This document shows, piece by piece, positions 29,784 to 37,168 of a stretch of 64,000 nt of DNA. A program made the position numbers and the translations under genes. The stretch comes from Ectothiorhodospira shaposhnikovii (lineage in GTDB: Bacteria; Pseudomonadota; Gammaproteobacteria; Ectothiorhodospirales; Ectothiorhodospiraceae). The stretch is from contig NZ_NRSM01000007.1 of NCBI RefSeq assembly GCF_016584105.1, forward strand, positions 62,001 to 126,000, given 5' to 3'. Numbering within the stretch: the stretch's first letter is position 1; each line of letters opens with the position of its first letter. Under the pieces are notes generated by a model. That model was given only the letters and a program-made list of their open reading frames with translations, did no database searches and had not been told where the DNA came from.

Positions 29784-30548
29784 TCAGGGGTTGAGGATGG
29801 CCAGGGCTTCGGCATGGAGTTCGGGGGTCGCGGCCGCCAGGACAGAGGTGGTTTCCAGGCTGACCGGGCCACCCTGAAGATCCGTAAAGATCCCGCCCGC
29901 CTCGCGCACGATCACCGTTAACGCCGCGATATCCAGGATATTGACGTCCGATTCAACCACCAGATCTATCCGTCCGGAGGCCAGAAGGTGATAGTGGTAA
30001 AAATCCCCATAGCCCCGCGTGCGGTTCACTCTTGCCACGATCTGCGCCAGCCCTTGCCAGCCTGGGCCTCCAGCCAGGGTCTTCACATTGCCGATGGACA
30101 GGGTTGCCGCCTCCAGGCTACGGATGTCACTGACCCGGATGGCCTCCCCCGCCAGAAAAGCCCCTGCCCCCACCTCGGCATAGGCCATTTCCTCGAATTC
30201 GGGGGCATTGGACACCCCAATGACCAGTTCCCCACGGTGACGCAGGGCAATCTGGGTCGAGAAAAAGGGATAACGACGGACAAAGCTCTTGGTTCCGTCG
30301 ATGGGGTCTATGAGCCAGAGATAATCGGCATCCATCCGCTCCTGACCCGTTTCTTCCCCGTAAATACCGTGCTCTGGGAAAGCGACGGTGATGATGGATT
30401 TGATGGCCTTTTCCGACTCCAGATCGGCCACCGTCACCGGGGTCATGTCCTGCTTGATCTCCACGGCCACATCCTGGCGATAGTAGCGCTGGATCACGTC
30501 CTGGGCACTCAGGGCGGCGTCGATGGCGGTCTTCAGGAATGGGGTCAT
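29784..30548 (-). CDS. Inositol-monophosphatase family phosphatase, HisN-like
   Basis: This 254-residue metal-dependent phosphatase has the GEE motif (64-66), the core DPIDGTKSF (81-89) and a third metal-binding site in NILDIAAL, where the usual tryptophan before Asp is leucine. The order and the SFVRRYPFFSTQIAL segment resemble HisN-type histidinol-phosphatases more than SuhB, but no other his gene is nearby, so the substrate remains uncertain. The start at 30548 has a GGGAG ribosome binding site. The histidine-phosphatase gene lies 66 bases upstream on the same strand. Confidence 0.85.
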   Translation of the reverse strand: MTPFLKTAIDAALSAQDVIQRYYRQDVAVEIKQDMTPVTVADLESEKAIKSIITVAFPEHGIYGEETGQERMDADYLWLIDPIDGTKSFVRRYPFFSTQIALRHRGELVIGVSNAPEFEEMAYAEVGAGAFLAGEAIRVSDIRSLEAATLSIGNVKTLAGGPGWQGLAQIVARVNRTRGYGDFYHYHLLASGRIDLVVESDVNILDIAALTVIVREAGGIFTDLQGGPVSLETTSVLAAATPELHAEALAILNP

Positions 30549-30614
30549 GGCATCTCCCGGCAGGCATGTAAAAGGGGGAAGATTAACATGCGCCGATGGA
30601 GATGAGGGCAATCA

Positions 30615-31217
30615 TCACAGACCGGGACGATTGACGAACTCCAGCATCATCCCCCGATCATCCTGCCTCAGACGCGTGATCCCCGCATAGGGGACCCTGA
30701 TGCGATACATGGCCTCGGTAGGGACATCCAGCACATGACAGATGGCGGCCCGAATGACGCCGGCATGGGTCACGACAAGCAGATGCTCCCCAGCATGGCT
30801 CCGGCTCAGCTCAAGGAGCGCGGCATCGACCCGCGAACGGAACGCCTCAAGGGGCTCCGCACCCAGGGGCCTGGCATTCATGGGATCGCGAAAAAAGGCA
30901 AAAAACTCATCCGGGCTGTTCTGTCGAATATCTGCCGGTGTGCGGCCTTCCCAACTGCCAAAACCCACTTCGCGCAGATCCGTCACCTGGGTAAGAGGCA
31001 GATTCAGGGACAGAGACAGGGACTCTGCAAACGCCAGACAGCGGCGCATGGGAGAACTCACCACCTGATCCCAGGGCCCTGAGGTCAGTCCGCGACCTCC
31101 CACGGCCTGCCACATCTGCTCCAACCCGCACGCACTGAGCGGGTCATCCACGCCACTGCCCCGATAGCGTTCACCGCCCGCGGGCTCGCCATGGCGTAAC
31201 AAGTCAATACAGATCAT
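30615..31217 (-). CDS. Histidine phosphatase (phosphoglycerate mutase-like) family protein
   Basis: This 200-residue protein begins with the catalytic LLRHGE motif (residues 6-11 or so). It has FGSWEGRTPADI in the middle and the second catalytic histidine in VVTHAGVIRA, typical of branch 2 small phosphatases such as alpha-ribazole phosphatase (CobC). A role in cobalamin assembly is possible because metH here needs B12, but no cob genes are adjacent, so the substrate is open. The longer frame up to 31271 starts inside a hairpin, so I use the ATG at 31217. It follows ampE across a strong hairpin. Confidence 0.85.
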   Translation of the reverse strand: MICIDLLRHGEPAGGERYRGSGVDDPLSACGLEQMWQAVGGRGLTSGPWDQVVSSPMRRCLAFAESLSLSLNLPLTQVTDLREVGFGSWEGRTPADIRQNSPDEFFAFFRDPMNARPLGAEPLEAFRSRVDAALLELSRSHAGEHLLVVTHAGVIRAAICHVLDVPTEAMYRIRVPYAGITRLRQDDRGMMLEFVNRPGL

Positions 31218-31232
31218 TGTGACAACACCCTG

Positions 31233-31264
31233 CCCTGCCGGGCCACTTGCATGGCCCGGCAGGG
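31233..31264. other. Perfect 13-bp inverted repeat between ampE and the phosphatase gene
   Basis: CCCTGCCGGGCCA (31233-31245) and TGGCCCGGCAGGG (31252-31264) form a perfect 13-bp stem with a six-base loop. In the minus-strand transcript it sits between the ampE stop and the phosphatase start, ending 15 bases before the ATG. No T-run follows, so it is more likely an mRNA stability or translation element than a terminator. Confidence 0.7.
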
Positions 31265-31280
31265 GTTTCAATGGCGGAAA

Positions 31281-32156
31281 TCAGCCGGAAACACCCACGA
31301 TGGTCAGCAGCGCCAGGATGGCCACAAAGGCGATCACGCTACGGAATACCAGGCTGGAAGCGCGCTCCACGGCGGAACGGGCCTGCAGGGGCTCCTTGAG
31401 TTCTTCCTCGCTGAGCTGGATGGCCTCGCAACCGGCGTCCCGCAACAGGGCCTCGTTCTCGTCGGCCATATTCCCCCAACTGCCCAGGATACCGGCGCGC
31501 AGAACCGGGAAGGCCCGGTCGAAACTGCCGGTGAGGGCGTAGAACAGGGCCACCAGGCGGGCGGGAATCCAGTCCAGCAATCCCTGGAGCTGGGTGGCGG
31601 CCTGCTGAAATCCATCCGGCTCTGTCCCCTTGGGGGCACGCATCAGGTTGGCCAGGCGATACAGCAAGGCGCCCACGGGTCCCAGCACCACGAACCAGAA
31701 CAGGACGGCAAAGAGGCTGCTGTTGCTGCCGGTGAGCATTTTCTGCAGAACGGCACGGGCACGTTCGGCGGCATCATCCGGGACCTGATCCCCCAGCAGG
31801 TTGCGGGCGTGTTTCATCTCCCGCTCTTCGTCCTTCATGGCGCCGGCCTCCAGGAAGGCGTCCACTTCCTTGCCCAGATTGCGGGGCCCGATACTGAACA
31901 ACAATACGGCCAGGGCGATGAGCACACCGACCAGGCCGCCCAGGATCCCGCCAATGAACTGCAGAAGAATGACCAGCACCACCAGCGGGATGGCCACGGA
32001 GATGACCAGAGTGGGAGTGCCGCCAAGACCGAAGCCCTCGCAGCGTTCCCGCACCAGGGCGGTATATCGATCCAGCCAGCTAAAGTTTCTAAGGTTTTCG
32101 ACAGCACTGGTGAAGCGTTCTACAAACAGCGTGACAAGTATGATGAACAGTGACAT
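31281..32156 (-). CDS. ampE: Inner membrane protein AmpE
   Basis: This 291-residue integral membrane protein matches AmpE in length and layout: the N-terminus MSLFIILVTLFVERFT, hydrophobic segments at about 47-90 and 150-175, and a final one at about 270-290. The most conserved stretch is LLDWIPARLVALFYALTGSFDRAFP, as in E. coli AmpE. AmpE is encoded with AmpD in many gammaproteobacteria and is linked to beta-lactamase induction and cell-wall sensing, but its activity is unclear. Here ampD lies upstream on the same strand, separated by 298 bases carrying a repeat. Confidence 0.9.
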   Translation of the reverse strand: MSLFIILVTLFVERFTSAVENLRNFSWLDRYTALVRERCEGFGLGGTPTLVISVAIPLVVLVILLQFIGGILGGLVGVLIALAVLLFSIGPRNLGKEVDAFLEAGAMKDEEREMKHARNLLGDQVPDDAAERARAVLQKMLTGSNSSLFAVLFWFVVLGPVGALLYRLANLMRAPKGTEPDGFQQAATQLQGLLDWIPARLVALFYALTGSFDRAFPVLRAGILGSWGNMADENEALLRDAGCEAIQLSEEELKEPLQARSAVERASSLVFRSVIAFVAILALLTIVGVSG

Positions 32157-32361
32157 GACGGGTTTCCCGGGTTTGAAAAGGTGAATAAAGTTTCGTTGCT
32201 CAAAATCGTATGTGCAAGTTCCGGCGATGCCGGATTCACTACGAAATCACATGTTTTTCACCAAGCAAAAAGCTTGGATTTACTTTTGAGAAATTCTGGT
32301 CGAGACCCTCGTTGTCGCACCCGGTACCCGGCACCCGCCGCCGCATCCGGCACCTGCCATC

Positions 32362-32428
32362 ACTCCCGCGAAAGCGGGAGTCCAGGGCTTACAGTCTGCG
32401 ATGGATCCCCACTCGCGCGGGAATGGCC
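32362..32428. repeat. Paired palindromic repeat, copy 3
   Basis: ACTCCCGC-GAAA-GCGGGAGT at 32362-32381 is followed by an inverted, diverged partner around CCCACTCGCGCGGGAATGG, ending near 32428. It sits between ampD and ampE. The rest of the 32157-32454 gap has only small hairpins (for example CCAAGC-AAAAA-GCTTGG near 32263) and no gene. Confidence 0.75.
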
Positions 32429-32454
32429 CATTCAGAACTTCCCATGTCCGGAAC

Positions 32455-33003
32455 TCAGGCACCCAGTAATACTTGCAACCTGGACCATTCAAAACAAGGT
32501 CCTGGATCAGTCTTTCGGCCTGGAGCAATATCTGCATGACCCACCACGGGGGCATTGGCCAGACCGGGGTATGTCTTTTTCAAGGCGGTGATGAGCTGGG
32601 CCAACCGTTCATACTGGACGCCAGTGAAGGGATGAACATCACTGCCTTCCAGTTCAATGCCAATGGAAAAATCATTGCAGCGTTCCCGGCCCCGGAAAGA
32701 GGACACCCCCGCATGCCAGGCCCGCTGGAGAAAAGGGACATACTGCACCGTTTCACCATCACGCCGGATCAGGACATGGGCGGAAACCGTGAGCCCCTGG
32801 ATCTCGGCGAAAAAGGGATGCCCCTCCGCCGGCAGGGTATTGGTGAACAACCGATCAATCCAGGGACCACCGAACTCTCCCGGCGGCAGACTAATGGCGT
32901 GGACAACGATGATTTCCGGCATCACCCCGGGCGGGCGCTTATCCTGATTGGGGGAAGGCACCCGTGTCGCAATGTCCAGCCAGCCAGTGGTGTCGATATC
33001 CAT
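32455..33003 (-). CDS. ampD: 1,6-anhydro-N-acetylmuramyl-L-alanine amidase
   Basis: AmpD is a cytoplasmic zinc amidase that cuts the stem peptide from anhydromuropeptides during peptidoglycan recycling and so controls AmpC induction. This 182-residue protein has the zinc ligands H35 (VVHAISLP), H156 (VVGHADIAPGRKTDPGP) and D166, and the typical LQRAWHAGVSSFRGRERCNDFSIGIELEG. The same frame runs uninterrupted far upstream antisense to rep, but similarity begins at MDIDTTGWLD, so the start is 33003. It is divergent from rep. Confidence 0.94.
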   Translation of the reverse strand: MDIDTTGWLDIATRVPSPNQDKRPPGVMPEIIVVHAISLPPGEFGGPWIDRLFTNTLPAEGHPFFAEIQGLTVSAHVLIRRDGETVQYVPFLQRAWHAGVSSFRGRERCNDFSIGIELEGSDVHPFTGVQYERLAQLITALKKTYPGLANAPVVGHADIAPGRKTDPGPCFEWSRLQVLLGA

Positions 33004-33072
33004 GAACGCCCTGAAAACCTTGAAGTCCTGATAATTTGATAAAATGCCGCCCCGCCCCACACCCCCGCCGCC

Positions 33073-35073
33073 ATGGACACCCTCAACCCGCAACAACGCG
33101 CCGCCATCGAGTATGTGGATGGCCCCTTGCTGGTGCTGGCCGGTGCCGGCAGCGGCAAGACCCGGGTGATCACGGAAAAGATCGCTCATCTGATCCGTCA
33201 TCGGGGCCTGTCCCCGAAACGGATCGCCGCCATCACCTTCACCAACAAGGCCGCCCGGGAGATGAAGGCCCGGGCCGGCAAGCTGCTGTCCCGGGAGGAA
33301 AGCCAGGGCCTGACGGTCTCCACCTTCCATACCCTGGGCCTGGACTTCATTCGCAAGGAGATCAGGACCCTGGGCTACAAGGCGGGATTTTCCATCTTTG
33401 ACGCCGCCGACGCCCTGTCCCTGCTCAAGCAACTCACCCACCGGGACGACGATGGGGTGGAGGCCGAATCCGCCCGCCATCGCATCAGCCGCTGGAAGAA
33501 CGACCTGCTCACCCCGGAACAGGCCCTGTCCCGCGCCGAGGATGACCTGGAAGCCGCTCAGGCCCGCCTGTATGCCGCCTACCAGCGGGCGCTCAAGGCC
33601 TACAACGCCGTGGACTTCGATGATCTGATCGTGCTGCCCGTGCGCCTGCTGGAAGAGAATCCGGAAGTGCGCGAGCGCTGGCGTCATCGCCTGCGCCACC
33701 TGCTGGTGGACGAGTATCAGGATACCAATACCTGCCAGTACCGTCTGGTCCGCCTGCTGGTGGACGTGGACGCGGGACTCACCGCGGTGGGTGACGACGA
33801 CCAGTCCATCTACTCCTGGCGCGGTGCCCGGCCCGAGAATCTGGTGGCCCTGCAACAGGACTACCCTCACCTGAAGATCATCAAGCTGGAGCAGAACTAC
33901 CGCTCCACCAACCGCATCCTGCAGACCGCCAACCACCTGATCGCCAATAATCCCCATGTGTTTGAAAAGCGCCTGTGGAGCGGCCTGGGCCAGGGCGATC
34001 CCATCCGGGTGCTGCCCTGCAAGGACGCGGACCACGAGGCAACCCGGGTGGTGTCCGAGATCATGAAGCATCGCTTCAAGCACCGCCTGGAATTCAAGGA
34101 CTACGCCATCCTCTATCGGGGCAACCACCAGGCCCGGGTATTTGAAAAACTGCTGCGGGAAAACAACATTCCCTACAAGGTCAGCGGCGGCCAGTCCTTC
34201 TTCGAGAAGGCGGAAGTCAAGGACATCCTGGCCTACCTGCGTCTGCTGGCCAACCCCGACGACGACAGCGCCTTTCTGCGCATCGTCAATGTGCCGCGAC
34301 GGGAGATCGGTGCCGCCACCCTGGAAAAACTGGGAGAGTATGCCGGTCGCCGCCATGTCAGCCTGTTCACCGCCTGTTTCGAGTTCGGCCTGACGGAGAC
34401 CCTGTCCGCCCGGGCGGCGGAGCGGCTGCAGGCCTTTGCCCAGTGGCTGCAGGACAAGTCCCGGGCCGCGACCACCGGCGATCCCGCCGCCGTCGCCAAA
34501 AGCCTGGTGGAGGAGATGAACTACGAAACCTGGCTGCTGGACCAGAGCGCCAACCCCAAGGCGGCCTCGAAACGCATGGAAAACGTGCAGGAAGTGCTGG
34601 ACTGGATGGGACGCCTGGCCAAGGAAGGGACCGGCGACGGCAAGAACATCGGGGAAATCGTCGCCCACATGACCCTGATGGACATCCTGGACCGGGCTGG
34701 CGGCGAGACCGAGGCCGACGGAGTGCATCTGATGACCCTGCACGCCGCCAAGGGGCTGGAGTTTCCCTGCGTCTTCCTGGTGGGCATGGAGGAGGAACTG
34801 CTGCCCCATCGGGTCAGCCTGGAGGAAGACACCCTGGAGGAGGAACGCCGCCTGGCCTATGTGGGCATCACCCGGGCCAGGAAGGCCCTGACCCTGACCT
34901 ATGCCTGCCGACGCACCCGTTTCGGCGAGACGGTGGAGTGCGAACCCAGCCGCTTCCTGGCGGAACTGCCCGAGGAACACCTGGAATGGCCCGACGCAAA
35001 ACCACCGGACCCGGAAGAAGTCCGGCTGACGGGGAAGGCCCACCTGAATAACCTCAAATCCCTGCTGGGCTGA
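33073..35073 (+). CDS. rep: ATP-dependent DNA helicase Rep
   Basis: Rep is a 3'-5' superfamily 1 helicase that helps replication forks pass bound proteins. The 666-residue protein has Walker A GAGSGKTR, ITFTNKAAREMK (motif Ia), the Walker B region LLVDEYQDTN, GDDDQSIYSWRGA (motif III), LEQNYRS (motif IV), MTLHAAKGLEFP (motif V) and VGITRARK (motif VI). The N-terminus and overall length fit Rep better than UvrD or PcrA. An AT-rich promoter-like patch (TTGAAG, then TGATAAAAT) lies at 33020-33045, shared with ampD on the other side. Confidence 0.95.
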   Translation: MDTLNPQQRAAIEYVDGPLLVLAGAGSGKTRVITEKIAHLIRHRGLSPKRIAAITFTNKAAREMKARAGKLLSREESQGLTVSTFHTLGLDFIRKEIRTLGYKAGFSIFDAADALSLLKQLTHRDDDGVEAESARHRISRWKNDLLTPEQALSRAEDDLEAAQARLYAAYQRALKAYNAVDFDDLIVLPVRLLEENPEVRERWRHRLRHLLVDEYQDTNTCQYRLVRLLVDVDAGLTAVGDDDQSIYSWRGARPENLVALQQDYPHLKIIKLEQNYRSTNRILQTANHLIANNPHVFEKRLWSGLGQGDPIRVLPCKDADHEATRVVSEIMKHRFKHRLEFKDYAILYRGNHQARVFEKLLRENNIPYKVSGGQSFFEKAEVKDILAYLRLLANPDDDSAFLRIVNVPRREIGAATLEKLGEYAGRRHVSLFTACFEFGLTETLSARAAERLQAFAQWLQDKSRAATTGDPAAVAKSLVEEMNYETWLLDQSANPKAASKRMENVQEVLDWMGRLAKEGTGDGKNIGEIVAHMTLMDILDRAGGETEADGVHLMTLHAAKGLEFPCVFLVGMEEELLPHRVSLEEDTLEEERRLAYVGITRARKALTLTYACRRTRFGETVECEPSRFLAELPEEHLEWPDAKPPDPEEVRLTGKAHLNNLKSLLG

Positions 35074-35082
35074 GGGTATCGG

Positions 35083-36801
35083 TCAGCGGCTGAGCTTCAG
35101 GCCCACCCTGGCAATCCGGTTCGCCGCCATCTCCCGCACCACCAGCTCCACCTCACCGCACTGCAGCCGGTCCCCCACCACCGGCTGGGTGTTCAGGCGA
35201 TCCAGGATAAACTCCTCCAGAGTCATGCCCGAGGCGGACGCGGGCAGCTTGAGCCCGTAGATCAGGGACAGATCCTCCACCTTGGCGTAGCCGTTGAGCA
35301 CGAACTCACCGAAGAACTTGCGTTCGGACAGGCGCTCCGGCGCCGTACTGGCCACGAACAGGCGATCCAGTACCGGAAGGTCATCCGTTGAGGCCAGCAG
35401 GTAGAGGTAATCTCCCGCCCGCAGATCCAGCATGTTCAGCGCCTCCAGCATGACCTTGTCGCGGACATGGGCCACCACCCGCACGCTGCGCGGCAGGGTG
35501 AAGCTGGTCCATTTCTCCCGTACTACCGGGGTGTTCTCCGCCAGCCGGTAGGCCACCAGCTCCAACTCATGCTGACCGGGGATATCCAGCTCCACCCGCT
35601 GCACCACATGGGTGGTGGGCGGCACCTCCAGCCGCAGCCAGCGGGCCACCGGTGTGATGGTCCAGCCCTGGACCATCAGCGAAATGATGACCACAAAGAA
35701 GACGATGTTGAACAGCATCCCCGCCGCCTCGATGCCCGCCAACAGGGGGAACAACGCCAGGATGATGGGCACGGCCCCCCGCAGGCCCACCCAGCCGACG
35801 AAGACCTGCTCCCGCCAGGGAAAGTTGAAGGGCAGCAGACACAGCCACACCGCCAGGGGACGGGCCACCAGGATCAGTACGGCGGCGATCAGCAGGGCAT
35901 CCACCGCCACGGGCATCAACTCAGAGGGGGTTACCAGCAGCCCCAGCATCAGGAACATGCCGATCTGGGCCAGGCTGGCAATCCCGTCATGGAAGCGGTT
36001 CACATACTGGGCGGCCTGCATGGGCCGGTTGCCCACCACCAGACCCGCCAGATAGATGGCCAGAAAACCGCTGCCCTGCAGCACCGAAGCCAGGCCGAAG
36101 ATGGACAGCCCTCCGGCCAGGGCCACCAGGGGATAGAGGCCCTGGGAGATCTCCAGCCGGTTGATGAGCCAGACCAGCCCCAGGCCGCCAAGGATACCCA
36201 CCAGGGCACCCAGGCCCATCTGGCGGATGAACTCCCACAACACGGTGAGTCCCATGTTGCCGTGGCCGCCCACCAGCAGCTCGATGAGCACGATGGTGAG
36301 GAAGATGGCCATGGGGTCGTTGGAGCCGGACTCGATCTCCAGGGTGGAGCCCACGCGCTGCTTCAGTTCCAGGCCCTGGGAATGCAGCAGGGAAAACACC
36401 GCGGCGGCATCGGTGGAGCCGACGATGGCCCCCAGCAGGAAGCCCAACATCCAGTTGATCTCCAGCCACCAGGCGGCGAAGGCGCCGGTGATGCCGGCGG
36501 TGATGATCACACCGATGGTGGCCAGCCCCAGGGCCGGACGCAACCCCACCCGGAAGCTGTCGATGGGGGTACGCATGCCGCCGTCGAAGAGGATGATGGC
36601 CAGGGCCAGGCTGCCGAACAGGTGGGCCATCTGGATGTCTTCGAACTCGATCCCGCCCGGACCCTGCTCCCCCAGAAGCATCCCGATGAACAGGAACACC
36701 AGCAACAGGGGCACTCCCAGGCGTCGCGTGATGACGCTGGAGAGGACGCTGCCCAGCAGGATGAGGCTGCCGAAGAAGATGATCTGGTTAGTGAGATCCA
36801 T
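35083..36801 (-). CDS. cvrA: Potassium/proton antiporter, CvrA (NhaP2) family
   Basis: This 572-residue CPA1-type antiporter has about twelve membrane helices (residues 5-390) and two cytoplasmic regulatory parts, including a TrkA-C-like domain (about 400-485) and a CorC-HlyC-like C-terminus (about 490-572). The helix with GSTDAAAVFSLL and the ESGSNDPMAIFL motif carry the conserved Asp and Asn-Asp residues for ion exchange. NhaP2 expels potassium in exchange for protons and is involved in osmotic adaptation. A run of ten Cs lies 108 bases upstream of the start. It converges with rep. Confidence 0.92.
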   Translation of the reverse strand: MDLTNQIIFFGSLILLGSVLSSVITRRLGVPLLLVFLFIGMLLGEQGPGGIEFEDIQMAHLFGSLALAIILFDGGMRTPIDSFRVGLRPALGLATIGVIITAGITGAFAAWWLEINWMLGFLLGAIVGSTDAAAVFSLLHSQGLELKQRVGSTLEIESGSNDPMAIFLTIVLIELLVGGHGNMGLTVLWEFIRQMGLGALVGILGGLGLVWLINRLEISQGLYPLVALAGGLSIFGLASVLQGSGFLAIYLAGLVVGNRPMQAAQYVNRFHDGIASLAQIGMFLMLGLLVTPSELMPVAVDALLIAAVLILVARPLAVWLCLLPFNFPWREQVFVGWVGLRGAVPIILALFPLLAGIEAAGMLFNIVFFVVIISLMVQGWTITPVARWLRLEVPPTTHVVQRVELDIPGQHELELVAYRLAENTPVVREKWTSFTLPRSVRVVAHVRDKVMLEALNMLDLRAGDYLYLLASTDDLPVLDRLFVASTAPERLSERKFFGEFVLNGYAKVEDLSLIYGLKLPASASGMTLEEFILDRLNTQPVVGDRLQCGEVELVVREMAANRIARVGLKLSR

Positions 36802-36908
36802 GCATAAACTTTATCAGCCTTATTAAAAAATGGCATGAGTTTAAAAACGTTCTGAGCAGACCCATTACTGCCACAGGCACGTCATCCCAGCGCACGGGCA
36901 ACTCACCT

Positions 36909-36918
36909 CCCCCCCCCC
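36909..36918. repeat. Homopolymeric C10 tract
   Basis: Ten consecutive Cs (ten Gs in the cvrA sense strand) lie 108 bases upstream of the cvrA start codon. Tracts of this length can vary by slippage, but nothing shows that this one affects expression. Confidence 0.6.
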
Positions 36919-36929
36919 ACGGGCACGTC

Positions 36930-36996
36930 ATTCCCGCGAAAGCGGGAATCCAGAGGGAGCCTGCAGGAAACTCCTGGGCTCCCGCTTTCGCGGGAG
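36930..36996. repeat. Paired palindromic repeat, copy 4
   Basis: ATTCCCGC-GAAA-GCGGGAAT at 36930-36949 and CTCCCGC-TTTC-GCGGGAG at 36979-36996 are arranged as an inverted pair, flanked by GTC on the left and GACGACG on the right. It is the clearest example of the two-hairpin module in the window. Confidence 0.85.
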
Positions 36997-37059
36997 TGAC
37001 GACGTGGAGAAAGTGATGATGTGAGGGAGGTGACGATGTGGGGGAAGGATATCCCGCGC

Positions 37060-37085
37060 AAAAAAAAGGGCCGGATATCCGGCCC
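37060..37085 (-). terminator. Intrinsic terminator downstream of copA and the candidate small RNA
   Basis: The perfect 18-base palindrome GGGCCGGATATCCGGCCC (37068-37085) is followed on the minus strand by eight Ts (37067-37060). It can end both copA transcripts (84 bases after the stop) and the candidate small RNA from the promoter at 37126-37153. Confidence 0.88.
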
Positions 37086-37119
37086 CAAGCGTGCGAGAAG
37101 AGGAGAAATGCGACACACG
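37060..37119 (-). ncRNA. Candidate Fur-repressed small RNA
   Basis: A near-consensus promoter (37126-37153) predicts a start near 37119, and an intrinsic terminator ends at 37060, giving an RNA of about 60 bases with its own promoter and terminator. A Fur-box match of 15 out of 18 positions overlaps the promoter. The 5' half is single-stranded and CU-rich (TTTCTCCTCTTCTC, complement of 37095-37108), which would pair with purine-rich ribosome binding sites, as expected for a repressor RNA like RyhB, PrrF or NrrF. There is no sequence match to those that I can recall. Expression is unproven. Confidence 0.5.
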
Positions 37120-37124
37120 ACTTG

Positions 37125-37153
37125 AATAATAATCCTTCTCATTTTCATGTCAA
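37125..37153 (-). promoter_or_regulatory. Sigma-70 promoter overlapped by a Fur box
   Basis: On the minus strand, TTGACA (37153-37148) and TATTAT (37131-37126) are separated by 16 bases. The 19 bases at 37125-37143, AATAATAATCCTTCTCATT on the plus strand, match the palindromic Fur consensus AATGATAATNATTATCATT at 15 of 18 defined positions and cover the spacer and -10. Iron-loaded Fur bound here would block RNA polymerase. Confidence 0.6.
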
Positions 37154-37168
37154 CAGTTTTTTGCAAAT

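Noticed and set aside
33004-35043. Large N-terminal extension of AmpD antisense to rep
   Set aside because: The frame is open by chance through the complement of rep. AmpD similarity begins at 33003, and rep has all helicase motifs.
36930-36996. CRISPR-like repeat
   Set aside because: Only two palindromic units occur per site, in inverted orientation, with no regular spacers and no cas genes.
36903-37166. Short minus-strand frame crossing the Fur-box promoter and terminator
   Set aside because: It runs through the promoter, a terminator hairpin and a repeat. No ribosome binding site or family similarity supports translation.
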